Source: CAJXNP01 sp050305935
GTDB taxonomy: Bacteria; Bacteroidota; Bacteroidia; Cytophagales; Cyclobacteriaceae
NCBI GenBank assembly: GCA_050305935.1
Contig: JBNLGG010000008.1
Location: forward strand, 44,824-108,823
Length of the DNA stretch: 64,000 bases
Reading direction: 5' to 3'
Part shown: piece by piece, positions 16,132-25,969 of the stretch
How positions within the stretch are numbered: the first letter of the stretch is position 1
Layout: each line of letters opens with the position of its first letter
Notes under the pieces: generated by a model
What the model saw: only the letters and a program-made list of their open reading frames with translations
Databases searched by the model: none
Told to the model about the DNA's origin: nothing
Made by a program: the position numbers and the translations under genes

Positions 16132-18567
16132 TCATTCGGAAATATACACCCTCTTTACCCTGTCGCTCACGCTGGTGAGGATTTCGTAAGGAATGGTGCC
16201 AATTGCCTCCGCAAGTTCCCGGATCGTTGGCTCCCTGCCGAAAATAATCACGTCATCTCCCACTTCTGCAGAAATCCCTGTAATATCAATCATCGTCATG
16301 TCCATGCAAATATTTCCTATGACGGGCGCTCTTTTTCCATTGACCAGGACAGAGGCCTTTCCATTGCTGAATGCCCGCCTGAAGCCATCAGCATAGCCGA
16401 TGGCGATGGTCGCTATCGTGAGATCTTCATGGGCTACTCCTTTCCTTCCATAACCAATGGTCTCCCCGGCGCTTACTTTGCGAATTTGGGTAATGACAGT
16501 TTTGAGCTCACTGACAGGTTCCAGTTTGTACTGCATCAGCCCGCATGATTCATATCCATACAGGCCAATCCCCAGCCTGACCATATCAAATTGCCGATCT
16601 GTAAAACGAATGATACCAGGTGAGTTTAAGGCATGTAAAATAGGTTTGTATCCAATTGTTTTGATGATCGTCCCGGACAATTCTTCAAAGGAGTTAAGCT
16701 GAAAATTGCTGAATTCGTTGTGCTCCTCCTCATCCGATCCAGCCAGATGGGTAAAAATGGAGGCCACTTTGATTTGCTTTTCAATCGCTAAATATTCGGT
16801 CAGCTCCCTGATGTCGTTAGATTCAAAACCCAGGCGTTTCATCCCGGTATCGATCTTAATATGCACCGGAATATTTTTGCCGGACGACTGTATGTATTTA
16901 TTCAGTTCTTTCAATTGCTCCAGTGAAACGATCTCTGGTTCGAGACGATATTCTGCTATCTTATCAAAGGCATCACTGTCCACGTTCATGACCATGACTG
17001 GAATTGAGATCCCCTGCTTTCGTAGCTCAACCCCTTCATCGGGATAGGCTACAGCCAGGTAATCCACCTTATGGTATTCGAGTAGGTTCGCAATTTCCAC
17101 ACTCCCGCTTCCGTAGCCAAAAGCCTTTACCATTACCATGATCTTTACACCGGGTTTTAATAAACTTTTATAGAAATTGAGGTTGTTCACCAGCGCATGG
17201 AGATTTATTTCCAGCTTAGTACCGTGGATTTTTCTGGACAGTTTATGTGTGATTTTTTCGAATTCAAAGGGCCGGGCGCCTTTGATTAAAATAGCCTCGT
17301 TTTGAAATTCAATGTTGTCTAATTCCGCCAGTAATTCGTCCGTAGAATTGAAAAATGTTTTATTTATTTCCAATGTTTTACAACCGGACTGGATCTGGTT
17401 TCCTACTCCAATCACCCTGTCTATTTGGCTGTTTTCAATCAGTTTACTCAACTCATCATAGTTCTCCCTGATCCCGGAGGATAGCAAGTCTGAAATAATG
17501 AGGGTCTTTTTTTTTCCAAAATTATGATTGCCTAAAAACTCGATGGCCGAAGTTACCCCCGCCAGGTCATTATTGTAAGTATCGTCGATCAGGATGCATT
17601 GGTTGATTCCATCCTTGACTTCCAGGCGCATAGGCACGCCACGGAGACCCTGGATAGAAGACTGAATAAAATCAAAATCAAAACCCATGGAAAAACAGCA
17701 GGCCACGATGTGCATGGCATTCTCCACGTACGCTCTTTCCTTGAATGGCAACTCCAGGAGGTATTCCATGCCATCAAAAATCAGCTTTAATAACGTGCCC
17801 TTATTCTCCTTTTGTTCTGACAAAATCAACACATCCGACTCGATGCTTTTGCCCCAGGTAAATCCTTTTATTGCCTTTGGTTTGGTCTGATCAATGAGAG
17901 GATGATCCTTGCAGTAAATGACATATGCTGATCCTTTGAAAAGCTCCCACTTTTCCTTTGCCTTTTCCTCCCTGTTTAGAAATCCCTTGTCATGCGCCGG
18001 GCCGATATTCGTAAATATTCCAATCGTTGGTTTGATAATGTCCTTCAGGATCGCCATCTCACCCGGCATGGAAATCCCAGCCTCAAAAATGCCGACTTCG
18101 TCGGATTCCTTCAACATCAACACACTCAAAGGGACTCCTAATTGAGAATTATAACTTTTCGGGCTTTTAGTCAACTGATACTTTTGACCCAATACCTGCC
18201 CGAGCCACTCCTTGATAATAGTTTTACCGTTAGAGCCGGTTATACCAATGACTGGAATGGAAAGCCGGCTGCGATGGTAGGCGGCTAACTGTTGTAGGGC
18301 TTTGATGGAGTTATTTACCAGTATTACATTTGAATCGCCTGGAGCTGGTATTTTTTTTTCGACAATGAAATTTTTAACATCCGATTTTGAAAGGTTTTCA
18401 ATATAATTATGACCGTCGTGGTGATTACCGGTGATGGCAATAAAAATTGAATCGACAGGATTAAAGAGGATTCTGCTATCAAATACGAAATTATTTATGG
18501 ACGAATTTTGTTTAAATGACAGGACTTCACCATCCAGAATGTCGGCAATTTGCTGAAATGTAAGCAT
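16132..18567 (-). CDS. murF-alr: Bifunctional MurF ligase / alanine racemase
   Basis: The 811-residue fusion combines two steps of peptidoglycan precursor synthesis. The N-terminal half is UDP-MurNAc-tripeptide:D-Ala-D-Ala ligase, with the ATP loop GITGSNGKTIIKEW and the Mur ligase central and C-terminal domains. The C-terminal half, from about residue 445, is a PLP alanine racemase with the PLP lysine in MVKAFGYGSG and the catalytic Tyr in ETIGYGRKG. The racemase supplies the D-alanine that ends up in the MurF substrate. This fusion is a known Bacteroidota arrangement. Confidence 0.95.
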   Translation of the reverse strand: MLTFQQIADILDGEVLSFKQNSSINNFVFDSRILFNPVDSIFIAITGNHHDGHNYIENLSKSDVKNFIVEKKIPAPGDSNVILVNNSIKALQQLAAYHRSRLSIPVIGITGSNGKTIIKEWLGQVLGQKYQLTKSPKSYNSQLGVPLSVLMLKESDEVGIFEAGISMPGEMAILKDIIKPTIGIFTNIGPAHDKGFLNREEKAKEKWELFKGSAYVIYCKDHPLIDQTKPKAIKGFTWGKSIESDVLILSEQKENKGTLLKLIFDGMEYLLELPFKERAYVENAMHIVACCFSMGFDFDFIQSSIQGLRGVPMRLEVKDGINQCILIDDTYNNDLAGVTSAIEFLGNHNFGKKKTLIISDLLSSGIRENYDELSKLIENSQIDRVIGVGNQIQSGCKTLEINKTFFNSTDELLAELDNIEFQNEAILIKGARPFEFEKITHKLSRKIHGTKLEINLHALVNNLNFYKSLLKPGVKIMVMVKAFGYGSGSVEIANLLEYHKVDYLAVAYPDEGVELRKQGISIPVMVMNVDSDAFDKIAEYRLEPEIVSLEQLKELNKYIQSSGKNIPVHIKIDTGMKRLGFESNDIRELTEYLAIEKQIKVASIFTHLAGSDEEEHNEFSNFQLNSFEELSGTIIKTIGYKPILHALNSPGIIRFTDRQFDMVRLGIGLYGYESCGLMQYKLEPVSELKTVITQIRKVSAGETIGYGRKGVAHEDLTIATIAIGYADGFRRAFSNGKASVLVNGKRAPVIGNICMDMTMIDITGISAEVGDDVIIFGREPTIRELAEAIGTIPYEILTSVSDRVKRVYISE

Positions 18568-18674
18568 CAGTTTTTGATTTGACCTTTTGGCTTGTTAATT
18601 TAATGTTAAAATTCCTCTGATTAAGAACAAATATTCAATTAAGACGTTAAAGAACCGAATACCGTACTCGACAA

Positions 18675-18962
18675 ATGAGACTCCGAACCAAACTACTTCA
18701 TCTAACAAAAAGTACTGTCACTCCTTATGCAGCCGTCTTTTTGATCATCGTCGCTTCGGTTTTTTCCAGCATGCCAGGTAAAAGCTGTGAAAAACAAGAT
18801 TCCCTAAAAACCGAAGTGAAGGAAATCAATTCCCTTGAGACTACCATGCGGTGCGAAAAAGATCAAGTGAAGGAGGAAAAGGAAAAGTTTAATATGATGT
18901 CTTTAAACCTGGTTTACTACATCATGAATAAATTCCTTGACACTAACTTACCAAAAGAATAG
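18675..18962 (+). CDS. Small membrane-anchored or secreted protein of unknown function
   Basis: The 95-residue product has a hydrophobic segment (PYAAVFLIIVASVFSSMPG) near the N-terminus followed by CEKQDS. This could be a lipoprotein-like or simple signal. A charged, coiled-coil-like region (KEINSLETTMRCEKDQVKEEKEKF) and a C-terminal amphipathic stretch follow. I recognise no family. It ends two bases from the convergent hisA-like stop codon. Confidence 0.55.
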   Translation: MRLRTKLLHLTKSTVTPYAAVFLIIVASVFSSMPGKSCEKQDSLKTEVKEINSLETTMRCEKDQVKEEKEKFNMMSLNLVYYIMNKFLDTNLPKE

Positions 18963-18963
18963 T

Positions 18964-19689
18964 TTATTCCTCACTTAATTTTGCCAGTTCTTTTAGTGAA
19001 ATTTTCTCTTCGTGAAGGGCCCGCCCTACGATCGCGGCATATATTCCTATATCCCTGAGCTGAACAATATTGTCAATGGACTCGATGCCACCCACGGCAG
19101 CAATGCAGGCATTTGGGTACCGTTCCACCACTTCCTTATACAAGTCGAAATTAGGCCCGTTCAATTTTCCCTCCCTTTTTATATCTGTTACCTTCAGGTA
19201 TTTCAAGCCACGGTTGTAAAAATAATCCACGTGGTCAAAAAGACTAATATCCGTTTTCTTTTGCCATCCTTTTACATGGATTTGCTTGTCGATGACATCT
19301 GCACTTAACGCTATTTTTTCACGACCGTAGGAAAACATCCAGGAAGTAAACAATTCAGGATTTTCTACTGATATGCTGGCGCTGGTGAAATAGGTCGCTC
19401 CATATTCTAATACTTTATTGATGTCACCGTCCGTCCTGATCCCTCCGGAGAAATCAACCTTTAAATCGGTATGTCCCGCTATTGCTTCTATCACATGGTA
19501 GTTGACCGGCGATCCTTTTTTTGCCCCATCCAGGTCTACGAAATGTAAAACTTTCATTCCATGGTCCTCAAATTGTCGGGCAACATCGACCGGACTATGT
19601 TCATACTTCAGCAATTTCTCAAAATTACCGTTCTGTGCTTTGACTACCTGTCCTTGTGAAATGGAGATGGAAGGTATTATTTTAAACAT
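18964..19689 (-). CDS. HisA-like TIM-barrel protein with altered active site
   Basis: The 241-residue protein aligns along its whole length with HisA (ProFAR isomerase): VDLDGAKKGSPVNY, FSGGIRTDGDI, ALSADV, TDIKREGKLNGPN and AAVGGIES. In HisA the Asp of the N-terminal PAID motif is an essential catalytic residue; here the sequence is IIPSIS, so it is Ser9. The second catalytic Asp appears to be kept (D131). No other his gene is nearby, and it follows a two-component system by 63 bases. It may be a divergent HisA or a paralogue with another role. Confidence 0.8.
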   Translation of the reverse strand: MFKIIPSISISQGQVVKAQNGNFEKLLKYEHSPVDVARQFEDHGMKVLHFVDLDGAKKGSPVNYHVIEAIAGHTDLKVDFSGGIRTDGDINKVLEYGATYFTSASISVENPELFTSWMFSYGREKIALSADVIDKQIHVKGWQKKTDISLFDHVDYFYNRGLKYLKVTDIKREGKLNGPNFDLYKEVVERYPNACIAAVGGIESIDNIVQLRDIGIYAAIVGRALHEEKISLKELAKLSEE

Positions 19690-19752
19690 GCGTTTTTCAT
19701 TTATCGCTCAGGCTAAATGTAATAAAAATAGCCTTAAGTACGATAGGAAAAC

Positions 19753-20454
19753 CTAGTTGCCTACATTAATTAATTTGAAGCCTTCGCCATGCATGGTTAA
19801 AATCTGAATATCTTCGTCACCTTTGAGGTGTTTCCTTAACTTGGTAATGTAGACATCCATGCTTCGCGCGTTAAAATAACTATCATCACCCCAAATGGCC
19901 TTTAACGCCGAAGTCCTGGATAGAGGCTTGTTAAAATTCATACAGAGGAGTTTTAACAATTGGGATTCTTTCGTAGTCAATTTAATTTCTTCGTTGTTTA
20001 GGTGTAATAATTGACGCTCTGCATCAAACTCAAACTTCCCAAACGAAAAACTATTTTGGTCGCTTTTCATAAGGGCATCCTTGGTGTTAACCCTCCGAAG
20101 TATTGCCTTTATTCGCAGAAGAAGTTCCTCCATGCTGAAGGGCTTGGTAATATAGTCGTCGGCGCCGATGGTGAGGCCTTTAATGGTATCTTCTTTCATG
20201 GATTTGGCCGTCAAAAAGATAATTGGGATTTCCTTATCTAAAATCCTGATCTCGCGGGCCAAGGTGAAACCATCTTTTTTTGGCATCATCACGTCTAAAA
20301 GGATCATGTCATATTGCCCGTTACGGTATGCCTCCATGCCTTCTTCCCCGTTACGGGAAAGCTTTGTTTCAAAACCCTTCATCGATAAATATTCTGCAAG
20401 TACCTGTCCCAGGTTGTGATCATCCTCCACAATTAAAAGTTTGTCATTATCCAT
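19753..20454 (-). CDS. OmpR-family response regulator
   Basis: The receiver domain has the phospho-acceptor D54 (MILLDVMMPKKDG), the acidic pocket (VEDD) and the conserved Lys in DDYITKPFS. The C-terminal half is an OmpR/PhoB winged helix ending ITKLRKHLKGDEDIQILTMHGEGF. The start at 20454 overlaps the histidine kinase gene end by 8 bases and is preferred over a longer reading. With the kinase it forms a coupled two-component system; target genes cannot be inferred beyond the adjacent hisA-like gene. Confidence 0.93.
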   Translation of the reverse strand: MDNDKLLIVEDDHNLGQVLAEYLSMKGFETKLSRNGEEGMEAYRNGQYDMILLDVMMPKKDGFTLAREIRILDKEIPIIFLTAKSMKEDTIKGLTIGADDYITKPFSMEELLLRIKAILRRVNTKDALMKSDQNSFSFGKFEFDAERQLLHLNNEEIKLTTKESQLLKLLCMNFNKPLSRTSALKAIWGDDSYFNARSMDVYITKLRKHLKGDEDIQILTMHGEGFKLINVGN

Positions 20455-22057
20455 GCTGTGGTAAATATATTTCAAATTCGCTTCCTTTATTCATGATACT
20501 TTTCACTCCTATTTTTCCTCCCAATGCTGTCAGCATCGTCTTTACATAGGCCAGGCCCAGACCGAAGCCCTTCACATCGTGTAAATTGCCCGTCGGGACT
20601 CGATAAAATTTATCAAAAATCTTCGCCTGAACTTCCTTCGACATGCCTATTCCATTATCAACCACGCTGATCATGATCCCTCCATTCACGTTATCCGTTT
20701 TAATGGTAATTTGTGGATGATCTTGAGAATATTTATTGGCATTGTCCAGCAGGTTATAGATTATATTCGTCATGTGGACCTCGTCGGCGACTACTTCTTT
20801 TCGTTTTGCATTATACTGTTTCACTATTTCGCCCCCACGTTTTTCGATTTGAAGATTTATGTGTTGGATGGCGTTGTCTATTACTTCATGCATATCCAAA
20901 CTTTCCAGCTTGAGCTTAAATTCTTTCTTGTCAAGAGTGGCCATCTGCAGGACCTTTTCCACTTGCATTCCCAGACGGTTGGTTTCATCTTTGATGATGG
21001 AAATATATCTATCAGTAAAATTTCCACTTTTGGATATGTCAGGATCCTGAAGGGCTTCACAAGCCAATGACACGGTAGAGATGGGCGTCTTCAACTCGTG
21101 GGTCATATTGTTAATAAAATCATTTTTTATCTCGGAAATCTGTTTCTGTTTTTTAATGGTGTAAATGGCATAGCCAAAACAGAAAATCACTACCAGCAGA
21201 AAGATCAATGACCCGAGAAGCGAAATGAAAATCTTGCTGAATATGAATACACTTTTGGAAGGGAAATAGACAAACAGATAAGAATGCTGGTCGATGAGGT
21301 CATTCTTAAAAAGCTTCGTCCTGAATTCTGATTTCAACACCTCGTTATTGTATTCATTGTTATCGCTAATTAATACTTCCTTAGTTTGATCATTCACTAC
21401 TGCAAAGGCGTATTCCGTATCTATCCCGCGGTTTAGTAAATTAGTGTGAAGAACAGAATCCACCTGTTCCTTTGAAATACGGTTAGAGATTTTCCTTTCC
21501 CTGGAAATCAATTCATTCAGCACCACCATTACCATCTCCGATTTTTCCCGCACTTTGGCAATGTCCCGCTTCAGTTGCTCGTCATATTCCTGTACGGTAT
21601 CAATTTCTGACCTCGACCGGGAAATTTCAATCAGCACATCATCATCAATAAATTGCCCCTCACGCAGGGTCTGCCCTTCTGAGTCAAACCTTTGCGAGTA
21701 ATTAGGATCCCGTAAATCAATGGTATCCGTATTGGTGAAAAATTTCCTGACGGTTTCTTCCGTGATAAAATTGCGGTTTTGGTTGGAGTCTTTGCTTTTG
21801 GAAATAAATCGAATGCTATCGTGACTGATAACGGTTACACCCCCCTGGTTAAATTTCAATTTTTGCTCTGCTGTGTACAATATTTCCTGCTGCTCCAGGC
21901 CAAGGGTCACGGCATTGATGGCATCATGCACTGACTGGTTAAATTGCTCCTCACCCACTTTCAGCACATTATTGATCCAATAGGACTGAAAGGCAACAAG
22001 CCCCACCATGGACGCAGCCATGAGCACGGTGATTCGCTTAATACTCTTCTCAGTCAT
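20447..22057 (-). CDS. Membrane sensor histidine kinase
   Basis: The 536-residue kinase has two membrane helices (about residues 8-30 and 275-298) enclosing a periplasmic sensor of about 240 residues with no recognised fold. The phospho-acceptor is H320 in THELKTPIS. The N box is YNLLDNANKYS, G1 is VVDNGIGM and G2 is GFGLGLAYVKTM. It is cognate to the response regulator gene that overlaps its end. Confidence 0.93.
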   Translation of the reverse strand: MTEKSIKRITVLMAASMVGLVAFQSYWINNVLKVGEEQFNQSVHDAINAVTLGLEQQEILYTAEQKLKFNQGGVTVISHDSIRFISKSKDSNQNRNFITEETVRKFFTNTDTIDLRDPNYSQRFDSEGQTLREGQFIDDDVLIEISRSRSEIDTVQEYDEQLKRDIAKVREKSEMVMVVLNELISRERKISNRISKEQVDSVLHTNLLNRGIDTEYAFAVVNDQTKEVLISDNNEYNNEVLKSEFRTKLFKNDLIDQHSYLFVYFPSKSVFIFSKIFISLLGSLIFLLVVIFCFGYAIYTIKKQKQISEIKNDFINNMTHELKTPISTVSLACEALQDPDISKSGNFTDRYISIIKDETNRLGMQVEKVLQMATLDKKEFKLKLESLDMHEVIDNAIQHINLQIEKRGGEIVKQYNAKRKEVVADEVHMTNIIYNLLDNANKYSQDHPQITIKTDNVNGGIMISVVDNGIGMSKEVQAKIFDKFYRVPTGNLHDVKGFGLGLAYVKTMLTALGGKIGVKSIMNKGSEFEIYLPQHG

Positions 22058-22125
22058 ACAGCAAATTTACGAGGGAATTAGTGAATCGATATTCCTTTAA
22101 CTTTTTTTAACAAAACGATTCCAAC

Positions 22126-23727
22126 CTATTTGAACAATATATCGAAAGGTGAGTTCATACTTTTTCTGGTTCTTTTTCGCCTGGTGGTAGATTTTACACC
22201 CAACGCACCTAAAATACCCCTGGTTACCTCCCGGGCGAGGGTTCGTCCTACCTGCCTGGAAGCCGAACTGTTGAAAACCTGCTCCATAAAACTTTTCTCT
22301 GTACGGCTGGATCGTGACCTCGTTTGGGTGGCTTTCTCTTGCTGTTCCTGAATTTTTTGTTGATGTTCTTCCTTTTGCGCATCTTCTATTTTTTCTGTCA
22401 GGATTTCATAAGCGCTTTCCCTGTCGATTGATTGTTCATATTTTTTAACAATATACGATTTGGCAACAATGGCGTCGATTTCATTTTCAGTCAAAATATC
22501 CATGCGTGATTTCGGCGCCCGAAGCAAGGTATGCACCAGGGGCGTTGGAATTCCTTTTTCATTCAGCACAGATATAAAAGCTTCCCCTATGCCCATGGAA
22601 GTCAATAATTCATCTGTTTTATAGTAGGCACTCGGAGGAAAATTCTCAGCAGCCATCTTAATAGCCTTGCGATCTTTAGCAGTAAACGCCCGCAACGCAT
22701 GTTGAATTTTTAAACCCAGTTGGCCAAGTATCTCTTCGGGGATATCATCAGGACTTTGGGTGATAAAGAATATCCCCACTCCCTTGGACCGGATCAGCTT
22801 GATGATAATTTCGAGCTGGTCTTTGAGGGCTTCTGTAGCATTCTCGAAAACTAGGTGTGCCTCATCAATAAAAATTGCAAGCTTAGGTTGCTCTATATCA
22901 CCCTCCTCCGGGAAGGTGGCGTAAATTTCTGCCAGCATTTGAAGCATGAAAGTGGAAAAGAGCTTAGGCTTGTCCTGCATATCTGTTAGGCGGATGATTG
23001 AAATTACTCCTTGTCCATTTTCATCAAAACGACATAGGTCGTCTACATCAAAGGAAGGCTCCCCAAAAAACTGCTCTGCTCCCTGCTGTTCCAGTTGGAT
23101 CACTTTCCGCAGGATAGTGCCAATGGAAGCAGAGGATATTTTCCCATATTCCTTTTCAATTTCCCCCTTACCTTCATTTGACAAATAGTGCAGCACCTTC
23201 TTAAAATCCTGGAGATCCAGCAACGGCAACTGCTTATCGTCACAAAATTTGAAAAGTATGGCAATGATGCTTTCCTGGGTTTCGTTAAGTTCCAATATTT
23301 TTGAAAAAAGGATGGGGCCAAATTCCAATACGGTTGTCCTCAAACGGGCGCCTTTTTCGTCGGAAAGGGAATAAAATTCCACCGTACTTTTTCCCGGCAC
23401 AAAAGGCTCCCCTATTTTCTGATGCCTTTCCTCAATTTTCGGATGGGTGGCTCCCGGCGCTGCAATCCCACTTAAATCACCCTTTATATCCATTAAAAGG
23501 CATGGTACTCCATTTTCCGCCAGTTGTTCGGCCACACATTGGAGGGTCTTAGTTTTACCAGTTCCCGTGGCACCGGCTATCAAACCATGCCGGTTAAGGG
23601 TCTTTAACGGGATCCGCACCACTGTTCCGCTTTGACAATCACCAGCAAGCATTGCGCCTCCGGCGATAAATGAATTTCCTTTAAATGTATAGGCTTCGCT
23701 AATTTCACGGATAAAGTTTTCCTTCAT
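22126..23727 (-). CDS. HerA-like ATPase of the DUF853 family
   Basis: The 533-residue protein has Walker A (GATGTGKTKTLQ), Walker B (LAIFIDEAHLVF) and the DUF853 landmarks: an N-terminal FIAGGAMLAGD barrel lead, MDIKGDLSGIA and FFITQSPDDIPEEILGQLG. HerA relatives are hexameric DNA-translocating ATPases; this branch is widespread but its role is unclear. The C-terminal 80 residues are basic and coiled, ending KRTRKSMNSPFDILFK. The ATG at 23727 is preferred. No NurA nuclease partner is present. Confidence 0.88.
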   Translation of the reverse strand: MKENFIREISEAYTFKGNSFIAGGAMLAGDCQSGTVVRIPLKTLNRHGLIAGATGTGKTKTLQCVAEQLAENGVPCLLMDIKGDLSGIAAPGATHPKIEERHQKIGEPFVPGKSTVEFYSLSDEKGARLRTTVLEFGPILFSKILELNETQESIIAILFKFCDDKQLPLLDLQDFKKVLHYLSNEGKGEIEKEYGKISSASIGTILRKVIQLEQQGAEQFFGEPSFDVDDLCRFDENGQGVISIIRLTDMQDKPKLFSTFMLQMLAEIYATFPEEGDIEQPKLAIFIDEAHLVFENATEALKDQLEIIIKLIRSKGVGIFFITQSPDDIPEEILGQLGLKIQHALRAFTAKDRKAIKMAAENFPPSAYYKTDELLTSMGIGEAFISVLNEKGIPTPLVHTLLRAPKSRMDILTENEIDAIVAKSYIVKKYEQSIDRESAYEILTEKIEDAQKEEHQQKIQEQQEKATQTRSRSSRTEKSFMEQVFNSSASRQVGRTLAREVTRGILGALGVKSTTRRKRTRKSMNSPFDILFK

Positions 23728-24165
23728 GACAAAATAAATTTCAATCATACAATTTAGTCGAAATTCTTTTTTGCCATGCAGATTTTTAAAATGCTTTTGT
23801 TTTATTGGGTCACCTCCACTTTGTCAAATTCAATCTTTTTTTGCTATACCTCGAAGCAAGTCCCCCGATTCATTCCAGAGGATATTTTGTGAGTCGGCTA
23901 AAAAGTGACTCGGAAAAAATGGAAAGAGAGTCTTTTACCAGCACACCTGTTTTGACTCCAAAGTTTTTTAAAATCGTTTCCCTTCATCCACTCCCTTTCA
24001 AGGTTTTTTTTAAATTTTAACAATTCATTTTTTATCTTCCTTTTTTAAATACCGATCATATTTATATTTTCCCGATAATTTTTAAGGAGATTAAACTGAT
24101 AATTGTTAAACTGCCTGGTAGATAACTAGTTAAGACATCCGGCGTTTTGCACAAATGGTAATACA
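23728..24165. other. Intergenic region, no gene recognised
   Basis: About 440 AT-rich bases separate the divergent HerA-like and START-like genes. A short open frame at 23805-24020 lacks coding character. A weak GAGTC...GACTC inverted repeat lies near 23891-23914, but no convincing regulatory element or RNA gene is visible. Confidence 0.5.
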
Positions 24166-24549
24166 ATGAAATCGTTAATAAAGGAATATTTGATAAATGC
24201 ATCGTTAGAAGATGTTTTCAATGCATTGACCGATCCGGACATCATTGAAGAGTGGTCGGGAAGCCCGGCAGAAATGGAATCAGAGCCTGGGGGAAGTTTC
24301 TTTTTATGGGATGGGTCAATTCAGGGTTTTATCAGGGAAATAAGCCCTACCAAAATCGTTCAGGACTGGCAGGAGGAATCGTGGGATACCTATTCGAAAG
24401 TGACTTTTACTTTGTCTGAAGAGGGGGGAAAAACAAGACTAAAGCTTGTTCACATTAATATTCCTTCCGCCGCCTATGACAATGTGAATGAGGGATGGGA
24501 CGAATATTATATGAACCCAATGATAGAACTTCTGGAAAGCGAGGACTAG
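24166..24549 (+). CDS. SRPBCC/AHSA1-like (START fold) protein
   Basis: The 127-residue product begins with the typical YLINASLEDVFNALTDPDIIEEWSG segment. It continues with GGSFFLWDGSIQGFIREISPTKIVQDW and ends with a C-terminal helix (GWDEYYMNPMIELL). This is the helix-grip fold with a hydrophobic ligand cavity seen in AHSA1-like proteins. Ligand and role are unknown. Its TAG stop shares the palindrome CTAG with the stop of the convergent membrane-protein gene. Confidence 0.85.
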   Translation: MKSLIKEYLINASLEDVFNALTDPDIIEEWSGSPAEMESEPGGSFFLWDGSIQGFIREISPTKIVQDWQEESWDTYSKVTFTLSEEGGKTRLKLVHINIPSAAYDNVNEGWDEYYMNPMIELLESED

Positions 24550-25247
24550 TTGGGAGTTTTTTGAAGCTGGAAGAAGGGTGCCATGGCTAGAAAGAGCATA
24601 CCCATCAGGGAAGAAAAACCCAATGTAAAATATATAGCCATTGGATTGTCTAATTGTTGAACCATGTCCTTGATTAAAATATCCGGCCGCGTAATGATAT
24701 CCCAGCTATTCCATCGCTGGATCCTGCCAAGAAAAATCCCAAATCCACACAGAAGAATGCTTAGATGAGTCCAGATCCACCCAATCTTGTTCGAATAATA
24801 CATTTGAAAATTCAATCTCATTATAAATAGACTGACAATACCCGTCATTACACCGGTCAGGGCAAATGAGAAGAATAGCAAAGGATCGCCCCATGTGGAA
24901 GGTGCATGTCTTTCATTGATGTGAATTAAGTCGGTTATCAGGTAGGGTGCGTTTGGGAAAAAAAGCAGCCAAAATAATGACAGGCACCAAAATTTCCAGG
25001 CATTTAAACGCTCTGTATGATTGTAAATTCGGTGGTACATGAGATAGGCAAAAAACATGGGGACCCAGGCGAGGAATAAATTCCAGAGCAGATAATAATA
25101 ATTAGTCCTTCCGGTTTTGTGTACTATGCCTATCCAGATTAACACCGAAAAAAATGAAAGGATGGTAATCATTTTAATGGGCCGGTAGACACCAATGTAG
25201 TTTTGTGGATTTAATATTTTTTGCAGTAGTCGCATCGTTTTTAACAT
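24546..25247 (-). CDS. DUF1361 membrane protein
   Basis: The product has about seven predicted membrane helices. The conserved core is WNLFLAWVPMFFAYLMYHR, WLLFFPNAPYLITDLIHI and GFGIFLGRIQRWNSWDII, which is characteristic of DUF1361. The ATG at 25247 is chosen; a TTG 18 bases upstream and another ATG at 25235 are alternatives. Function is unknown. Confidence 0.85.
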   Translation of the reverse strand: MLKTMRLLQKILNPQNYIGVYRPIKMITILSFFSVLIWIGIVHKTGRTNYYYLLWNLFLAWVPMFFAYLMYHRIYNHTERLNAWKFWCLSLFWLLFFPNAPYLITDLIHINERHAPSTWGDPLLFFSFALTGVMTGIVSLFIMRLNFQMYYSNKIGWIWTHLSILLCGFGIFLGRIQRWNSWDIITRPDILIKDMVQQLDNPMAIYFTLGFSSLMGMLFLAMAPFFQLQKTPN

Positions 25248-25348
25248 TTCCCAACCAACGATCAAAAAGAACTTTGTATTGCAAAGTAAGTGAAAATATT
25301 TTTTATTGCCTCGGATTAAACCAATAATTCGGTTAAATTAGTTTTACT

Positions 25349-25954
25349 ATGAAAACTTTGACACTACTAAAATCCAGTCTGTTTCTGATTGTTTCGCTTA
25401 TTTTTTTCTTCTTTGGCTGTTCGGATGATCCCGAGGAATTAAACAATGCATTTAGGATTGGTGCAGATGTTTATTCAATAAATGATGGTATTATTGTAGA
25501 TAATGGACTTTGGGATTTGGTCAATGACGATGTGGATGAATACACCCATTATAGCTACATTTTCTGGATGACAGATGGAAAAGTTGCTCCCACATCTAAT
25601 TACCTCGCCGACAGTTCAGCTACCTATGCTTTAATTTTATTTACTTATGCACCAGTTGATCCGGCAGGAGGAGAGTTTTCTGAGGGTATATTTAAAAATG
25701 TGGGCGACCAAGATTTTTATAACGGATTAGAGGAGATGAAGGACAATTATCTTTTTGCCAGATCATATGCCTGTTTTGATGAAAACAATGATGGAATTGT
25801 AGAATTTAATGAAGGTCTTGTGCCAATCAATGGTGGAATCGACAGGATTTTCGGCGACCCGGAAAAATATAACATGAACTTCACCTTTAATTTTTCATTG
25901 GGTAAAAAGGCTGAGGGCCGGTACTCAGGACCCATTCCTATTTATGTTCAATAG
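25349..25954 (+). CDS. Putative lipoprotein with an EF-hand-like loop
   Basis: The 201-residue product has a lipoprotein signal ending FFFGC, with a lipidated Cys near residue 24. The mature part is rich in Asp, Asn and aromatic residues. Near residue 140 the sequence DENNDGIVEFNEG fits a calcium-binding EF-hand loop with acidic ligands at positions 1, 3, 5 and 12. Otherwise I recognise no family. It probably faces the periplasm or cell surface. Confidence 0.7.
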   Translation: MKTLTLLKSSLFLIVSLIFFFFGCSDDPEELNNAFRIGADVYSINDGIIVDNGLWDLVNDDVDEYTHYSYIFWMTDGKVAPTSNYLADSSATYALILFTYAPVDPAGGEFSEGIFKNVGDQDFYNGLEEMKDNYLFARSYACFDENNDGIVEFNEGLVPINGGIDRIFGDPEKYNMNFTFNFSLGKKAEGRYSGPIPIYVQ

Positions 25955-25969
25955 CCGAATCCCGCCACA

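Noticed and set aside
18964..19689. Annotation as a standard hisA in a histidine operon
   Set aside because: No other his genes are present and the first catalytic Asp is Ser.
23805..24020. 71-codon open frame in the gap after the HerA-like gene
   Set aside because: Low-complexity, Phe/Leu-rich reading of AT-rich sequence with no start context or family resemblance.
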